Below, in pieces: positions 57,650 through 64,000 of a stretch of 64,000 nt of DNA. Positions within the stretch are counted from its first letter, which is position 1, and each line of letters opens with the position of its first letter. Source of the DNA: Liopterus haemorrhoidalis. Its lineage: Eukaryota > Arthropoda > Insecta > Coleoptera > Dytiscidae. The notes beneath the pieces were generated by a model. It was not told where the DNA came from. It saw only the letters and a program-made list of their open reading frames with translations, and made no database searches. The stretch is taken from positions 49,857,466-49,921,465 of the forward strand of contig OZ020611.1 in the NCBI GenBank assembly GCA_963971575.1. Direction: 5' to 3'. The position numbers were made by a program, and so were the translations under genes.

Positions 57650-58230
57650 TGATTGAATTTATAATAATAAAATGTATCTTTTTATATTAATAAAGATATA
57701 ATTGAAAATGTAAATAAAATTAACTATCCAGGATTTGTCACTGATAGCAAGTTAAATTTTAATGAATATGTATCATATGTGAGCAAGAACATAGAAAAAA
57801 AAAAACTCTTCAAAAAGTGTTAAAAATAAATGAAACTTTATTCAAGATGTTAACTTATTTCAAACTATCCTTGCTCAACATATATATTGTTGTGCTGCTG
57901 TTTTATTTTTATGTAATGATACAATTATAAATAAATTACAGAAGTTACCAAATGCGTGCAATTCTTAGAGTAAACAAAATGACAAATATAGAAATAATAT
58001 TTATTATGAATGCATTATAAAAATTAATGCTAGACACACAGGCTGTGTTAAACAGAGAATTTACATTTTAACATTGGTTTTTATATTTAAAATAAAGCAC
58101 GATGAAAGTTCCCACTTATATTTCTGAGAATTTAAATTTTATTTTGAAGAACTATAATGTTAGTAATACATGTATATTGTTATTTAAATATGAGTTTATT
58201 TCGTTTCTTATGACAGAAATCCGAACCATA
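57650..58230 (+). pseudogene. CR1/Jockey-type LINE RT C-terminal remnant
   Basis: Plus-strand residues NYPGFVTDSKLNFNEYVSYV (thumb YLGF.ID..L.F..H), AVLFLCNDTIINKLQKL, MRAILRVNKMTNIEI and KQRIYILTLVFIFKIKHDES appear in the canonical order but in different frames. It is heavily decayed. It points away from the RTE fragment on its left. Confidence 0.7.
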
Positions 58231-58239
58231 TCAACGTAG

Positions 58240-60590
58240 CTTTCGATCCTCGATTGAGCACCATAAAAAATAATGTAAAATGATTAAATTTTACCGCCCG
58301 TCGCAAATAAAGTACAGGAAATACAAGAAAATCTAATAAAATGCAAGTAATATGCACCATAAATCCGGTTTTAAGGTTGTTCTTCTATGCTCCTCGGTTC
58401 CTAGTCGCTAGCCTTGTCGGTCATTTCAATATCGTGGAATCAGATTTCGACCCGTCAAATATAGTTGCACCCGTTTTATCCATTTGTTCTTTGGTTTTCT
58501 TCGTTTTCGGCTCCCCACTGGCGTCTACCGCACTACTTATTTTAACTACTAGATAATTTGTATCTCTTAAATCCGGCCTAAGATATTACGTTAATCATTA
58601 ACAATTTAGCTGATCGTCTTTAGAAATCCATCTCCTATTTTTTTCCTATCGGTCGTTCATCTACCATATTTCGATACCATAAAGCATGTGACAGATGCCG
58701 CGAACTGGCGGTTAAGAAACACTACTCTGTATTATTAATTAGCTTGCCATTTGTTTTGTTTTCCATTATAATTATAGCCAATTTTGTTTTTAGACTTGTG
58801 TTATTTATTTGTCCAATAACTCGCAACAGTTGCTATCATACATTATTTTATCATTTTTTATTGTATGTTTCATATATATATACATGCATGTAGCATGTAA
58901 CTACATATATTTCTTACTAGATTTCTTTTTATTTATCGTGCCGTTAATGTTAAATACCTTAATTGGAAAATTATTTACATCTTCACTGTGGCGCCCGTTG
59001 CGCTGGTTTCGTAAGAGAGACGCAGGCGTCGCGGCGTCACATAGGTCTACGACTAAGATCGTAGGACCCGTCACACGTGGTGACTAATAAACGGTTCTGA
59101 TGAGAAAATTGTGTGCGGATTTAACCTGCAACAGAATTGCAGTTTAAATAAGGGCGCGTTACTTCAGAGCAGTGTTATACTCACAAACATAAAAAAGGAC
59201 AGGCAGGGTTCAGACGTATTTCACTCCAAGGGGTTATTCTCGGAGCTTATTACAAGTGGTTGGTTTTCCCTGGGAGTAGAGGTATTCGAAGGGGCCCACA
59301 CAGTGGTTCTGGAGGAGTAATAACACAATTCTGTCCTCTTGAATCCCTAACCAGCGTTGATATCGTAAAACTGCTCTGAGTAACCCAAAAAATTATTTTG
59401 AATAATGTTTATAACAAACAAAAATTAATTGGGGAAAATGTAGCGTAAATTAGTATAAATAATGGATCACCCGGTAGACGGGTGATGTGAGTTTTACAAA
59501 TATATGTTTCTCCCCGACACAACCAAATACATTGGGGTGAGAAACTATACACAAACAAATATTCAATTTACAATTTAAATAATCTAAATTAACAAGTGGC
59601 AAAATTTACAATGTGCGCACGCATAGGTACTGAACTGTGCGGCGCGTCAAAATACAATGAAAATTATGTATTTAAATTTGTACTCACACGTTCCGTATGA
59701 AAATACGGAAAAATACTTAGCGTGGAATACAGATACAGAAGTTGCCTTCAGTTATCCACTATCGGACCCTACAATTTCCTGGTGGAATCGCCGATGTTGG
59801 TTGATTACTGGCCCAACTTCTGGCGTGGTCTTGGTGCTCCTGGTTCGCGTCTGGTTATTTGGTAGTTCCAAATATACGCTACTTGAGAACTTTATAGATA
59901 TATATTTTTTTATAGTGAAAAAATATCAAAAATTATACAACTTCTTGACGCGATCCAAAAACGGGTTTTTTTTCTCGTAAAAAACTTAGATCCCGAACGG
60001 TGGTCAAGCGATAATTCTTATTTACCAAATAGCTGGCAGCCTCGTCTTGGTAAACTCTAAACACAGTATATTAGAATTTATCAGAATCATTTTATCAGAA
60101 AAATAAAAAGACGTCTGTTCTCGATGAAAGACAATCGAGTAGTCGTCTGTATCAGACAGAAGTATACAAGATTCTAGCGGTTCATACAATGAACGCTAGA
60201 ATTGTATATGAAAATAAAAAATTATAAAAATTACCATGAGCAGTAATTTCGAATGATTTTGCGACTCAAGTGGTCGCAACATTCACCATTATGTAATATC
60301 TGACAATATAAGTGAAATATTTACTTATCATAAAGTAAACATTATTGTATTATTATTATATATAGCACTTTTTGGACTATTTGGTCTATAATGCTGCAAG
60401 GATCTACAAATATCTAGGATATGACATATGGTGTATTAATTCAACATTTAGCCCTAGTTTTAGTTTTAGTCCTATGTTTTAACCATACAAGGTAAAACTA
60501 TCATATAGCTACAAGTAAGTTCATACAATACTTTGTTTTAGTTTTAGCTTTAACGATCTTAAAACCGACCTTGAAAGTTAACTAGCTTTT
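58240..60590. other. No gene recognised; GC-richer patch with small hairpins
   Basis: The stretch 58980-59340 is GC-richer and has open frames of about 70-90 codons without recognisable motifs. A PBS-like tggcgcccgttgcg occurs at 58989, but no LTRs were found. Small hairpins occur at 59465-59485 (atcacccg/cgggtgat) and 60170-60205 (attctagcg.../...gctagaat). Confidence 0.4.
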
Positions 60591-60639
60591 ATCTTCTCAT
60601 ATGGCTAAAACCAAAACCGCATGAATGCGCGTGCGCACA

Positions 60640-61104
60640 CGCTGACGGAACTCTATCTCACGGTAAGTCACATACCGATCTTCTTCAATCATTTTGCGCA
60701 CAGCATAGATGTTTTTTTTTGAATCACAACCGATTTTGGTCGGATTCACGAGATTCATCACTGACTGAAGCAGGGCCACGACGAAATTCTGCAAACCAAT
60801 TGTAAACAGTCTTTTCTGATGGTTCTTCATTACCACAAGTTGAACGAAGCGAATCTATGCATTGTTGTTGAGTTAGGCCTTTACTAAAATCGTAAAAAAT
60901 CACCCAACGAAAACCTTCACGAGTAATATCAATTTTTTCACAAACTTGTTTTTTTTAAACGCTGACTGTCAACAAAATACTCGGCAATTTGTAAGCTGCC
61001 ACTGATTTCACAATAACAAATGTCAAATTCTACGAATATAGTAATGACACATTTCAATATTGCCATCTAGTGGTCGTGATTAATAACATAAAAGGAAACC
61101 CTCG
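60640..61104 (-). pseudogene. mariner transposase N-terminal half with 5' end
   Basis: The minus strand from about 60956 reads KQVCEKIDITREGFRWVIFY, DFSKGLTQQQCIDSLRSTCG, EKTVYNWFAEFRRGPASVSD in one clean frame to a stop near 60708, then after a frame change NIYAVRKMIEEDRYVTYREI. These are the two HTH domains of a mariner transposase. The 5' end TACGAGGGTTTCC (inverse at 61092-61104) abuts TA. The catalytic domain is missing, with the left boundary near 60600. Confidence 0.82.
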
Positions 61105-61135
61105 TACGCTGGAGAAATATACGTTACAATATATA

Positions 61136-61325
61136 CGGTGTGATTATTTAATAGCGAGATTATGTGCTGCCGTGTGTGCTGCCGAAAATCATTGACTCAA
61201 TAATTTGGAGATGGCGGAAGGGTCTACTACGCGCATGCGCGCATAATCGCCTGCTACGATGTGTATGAAACGGCAAATTATTAAAACTTCCAGTGACGTC
61301 GTCTCGCCATTAAATAATCACTTTG
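61136..61325. mobile_element. mariner-type MITE, 190 bp
   Basis: Inverted ends share GTGATTATTTAAT(A/G)GCGAGA. TA flanks both sides (61134-61135, 61326-61327). The core has 'gcgcatgcgcgc'. It lies 30 bp from the mariner remnant but has different TIRs. Confidence 0.75.
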
Positions 61326-61738
61326 TAGAAGCTGGAGATAAATGAAGCAAGAATCAAACAGTTATCCTGTTACCGTTAGTTTCTGTAACACATCTGAAGT
61401 CACAATTAGAAGTAAACATGTCAAACATAATGAGCAATAGCTGAATGCTATAATACGTACTGCACTGGATATCCGATGTCTGGTATATGAGTCTAGTGAC
61501 GTAATGATATTATTTTATCTCATTAGATACACATGGTAGAGATCTAATTTCCAGGTCTCCACAATTCTTGCATTACCACGTTACATGATACTCGCTATAT
61601 AATTAATGATCATGCGCATTTACATATTTACTGCATTTTAAACACGAACTATTCGAAAAATGACGTAAACCAACACCTTTTCCGTTAGGCATTCATTTGT
61701 GTACATTTTTGTTTACCATAGAAAGAATTATTTATTAA

Positions 61739-61860
61739 AGTTGCACCGATAAGCAAATTGACTGATTACCAATTAATCGGCTTTGCCTTATCGGCCGATA
61801 CCGATTAATTGCTCGCCGATTATTTGTATTGAGTAATTATTTAAATACCATTAAATAAAC
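61739..61860. mobile_element. hAT-type solo end with CCGATTAATCGG words
   Basis: 'gttgcaccgataagc' followed by 'attaatcggctttgccttat' and 'cggccgataccgattaat' resembles ends of a common hAT group rich in CGATTAATCGG palindromes. The other end was not found. Confidence 0.4.
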
Positions 61861-61984
61861 ATGTAATCGGAAACTCTATAATGTTTTTAACAGATTCCTT
61901 TTTAAACATGTATCGTACATTATATATATAAACTTTTTTTTAAATCGTTTATTGCCGGTTCAACAAATACATTTGTTATTCACA

Positions 61985-62921
<937 letters not shown>

Positions 62922-63268
62922 CTTGTAAAATTATTTAAAATTTTTCCAAGTGTCAATTTTTTCATACTTATATGTAACGTTTCCATGGCTATGATAATTA
63001 ATTCGTAACTAGTAAACCAAGCCTTGGACAAAAATTTGTATAATACATAATTTGATGTATTTTTGAAGATTTATCTAAATATTTATATTATATTTATCTA
63101 AATATTAAAAAAAAAAAAAATTTAAATTAATTTTTTTTTTAAAATTTTTTTATGAGTGGGCAAGTCTAGCGGAGGTTTCCCTTCGCCACTGGTTTCATCT
63201 TATTGATCATTATTTTTACATCAACATTATTGATCAAGATTATTAATCATTATTTTTATTTATTTTTA

Positions 63269-63312
63269 CCTGAGGCAAGTGCCTCACTCGTTTCACCCTC
63301 GATCCGGCTCTG
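63269..63312 (-). mobile_element. Solo hAT-like tip (same as 50628 element)
   Basis: The inverse of 'cagagccggatcgag' followed by 'gagtgaggcacttgcctcag' matches the left end of the element at 50628. No partner end is seen. Confidence 0.6.
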
Positions 63313-63897
63313 TTGCTGAGGTACCCGTTAAAAATTATTTAAAAAAGTTAAAAAAAAAAAAATTGCGGACGACATTGTTTTTCATTTATTAAAAATTTAT
63401 TATCTACCGTTTGAGCTGTCATGTTTTTTATTATAGTAATTAAAAAATTGCAGGTTTACGCAAATCGATTATTATTATTTACAGAGTGAGTGTAGAATAG
63501 CGATATTTAGAACACGTCTATTGGCGTAAAGCAGATTAGATATGAATGTAATTTTTAGGTTTTTAATCTTAGTAGGACAATGCAAGGACATTGTGTAAAT
63601 ACGAATGAACAAATCCGAAGAATGTGTATTTAGAAATGCCAGCGAACAAATTGTTACATAGCAATGAATAATTCTGATGTCGATTTTATAATATGTGGTA
63701 TGCATATATGGTTTTTGCAAATTGGCATAACCTTATGACAGATCATTTATTAAGTTTAAGTTTAATTTTCCGGTTTTTCTTTTATTGAAGCTGTTTAAAA
63801 TACTGCAGACTGGATATTTTTATTCGGTTGTGATTAACAGTTCATGCCTTATTTATTCTCATATCTAAGGTACATAAGAAACAATATTTAAAACATT

Positions 63898-64000
63898 AAG
63901 GGCCGGTTTCTGAAAGCTTAGTTAACTATAACCAAATAGTTAGAAAATGGTTGCTATGGTTACTTATGGGATTGTTTTATTGTAACCGAGTTTAACCAAA
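63898..64000. mobile_element. Probable MITE left end cut by the window edge
   Basis: 'agggccggtttctgaaagct' followed by 'tagttaactataaccaaata' resembles MITE termini found in many insect genomes. The partner end would be outside the window. Confidence 0.4.

Noticed and set aside
58986..59005. Primer-binding-site-like tggcgcccgttgcg suggesting an LTR retrotransposon
   Set aside because: No direct LTRs, no polypurine tract and no gag/pol motifs were found nearby.

Overview
The window is AT-rich animal DNA. It holds one convincing host exon, has no bacterial-style gene layout, and carries a very dense, nested load of transposable elements (TEs). Arthropod-type families (mariner, Tc1, hAT, pogo-like, Jockey/R1/RTE-like LINEs, DINE-1/Helentron-like repeats with (CTGT)n tracts) point to an insect or other arthropod with a large, repeat-rich genome. 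The order cannot be fixed from the sequence. Most of the window is probably intron or intergenic DNA around that exon.

Host gene: a spliced exon at 52275-53793 (+), with a polypyrimidine/AG acceptor, a Kozak-like ATG at 52501 and an AAG|GTCAGT donor, encodes the first 431 residues of an unidentified serine-rich protein. No other exon is convincing, so the flanking introns exceed about 10 kb on the 3' side.

Layout. 0-4.4 kb: a LINE reverse-transcriptase (RT) remnant split by a hAT element (324-1689), then a Helentron-like element (2237-3308). 4.4-7.5 kb: an internally decayed pogo-like element with a CATCGATG-rich hAT element inside it. 7.6-12.1 kb: LINE remnants, and a hAT (9220-10267) with a second hAT nested in it. 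12.5-17 kb: a microsatellite-bearing repeat, Helentron-like copy 2, and an ISL2EU-like element (15964-16897). 18.6-25 kb: perfect palindromes beside a small hAT element, then a ~400-bp-period tandem array broken by two hAT elements, the second of which carries a mariner. 26.4-31.4 kb: Tc1 pieces, and a CCCGGG-rich hAT containing a tRNA-derived SINE with a perfect target-site duplication (TSD). 32.1-34.4 kb: a 5'-complete but 3'-truncated LINE. 35-41.6 kb: RT, THAP-domain and mariner remnants. 41.6-52.2 kb: two copies of a long repeat with internal subrepeats, Helentron-like copy 3, and hAT, Harbinger-like and R1-like remnants. 52.3-53.8 kb: the host exon. 54-64 kb: Helentron-like copy 4, RTE- and CR1/Jockey-like RT remnants, a mariner remnant, small MITEs, and a ~940-bp imperfect inverted duplication (61985-62921) centred on Helentron-like ends.

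Most notable: (1) a Helentron-like non-autonomous family in which the four long copies carry a pol-III-like tRNA module at the same internal position, with two different module types; (2) two hAT insertions whose terminus, TSD and flank are preceded by an inverted copy of themselves; (3) the large inverted duplication; (4) a LINE that kept its 5' end but lost its 3' half and still has a TSD; (5) a repeat family whose two ends change together between copies. All boundaries were read by eye, and family names rest on motif recognition without database support.
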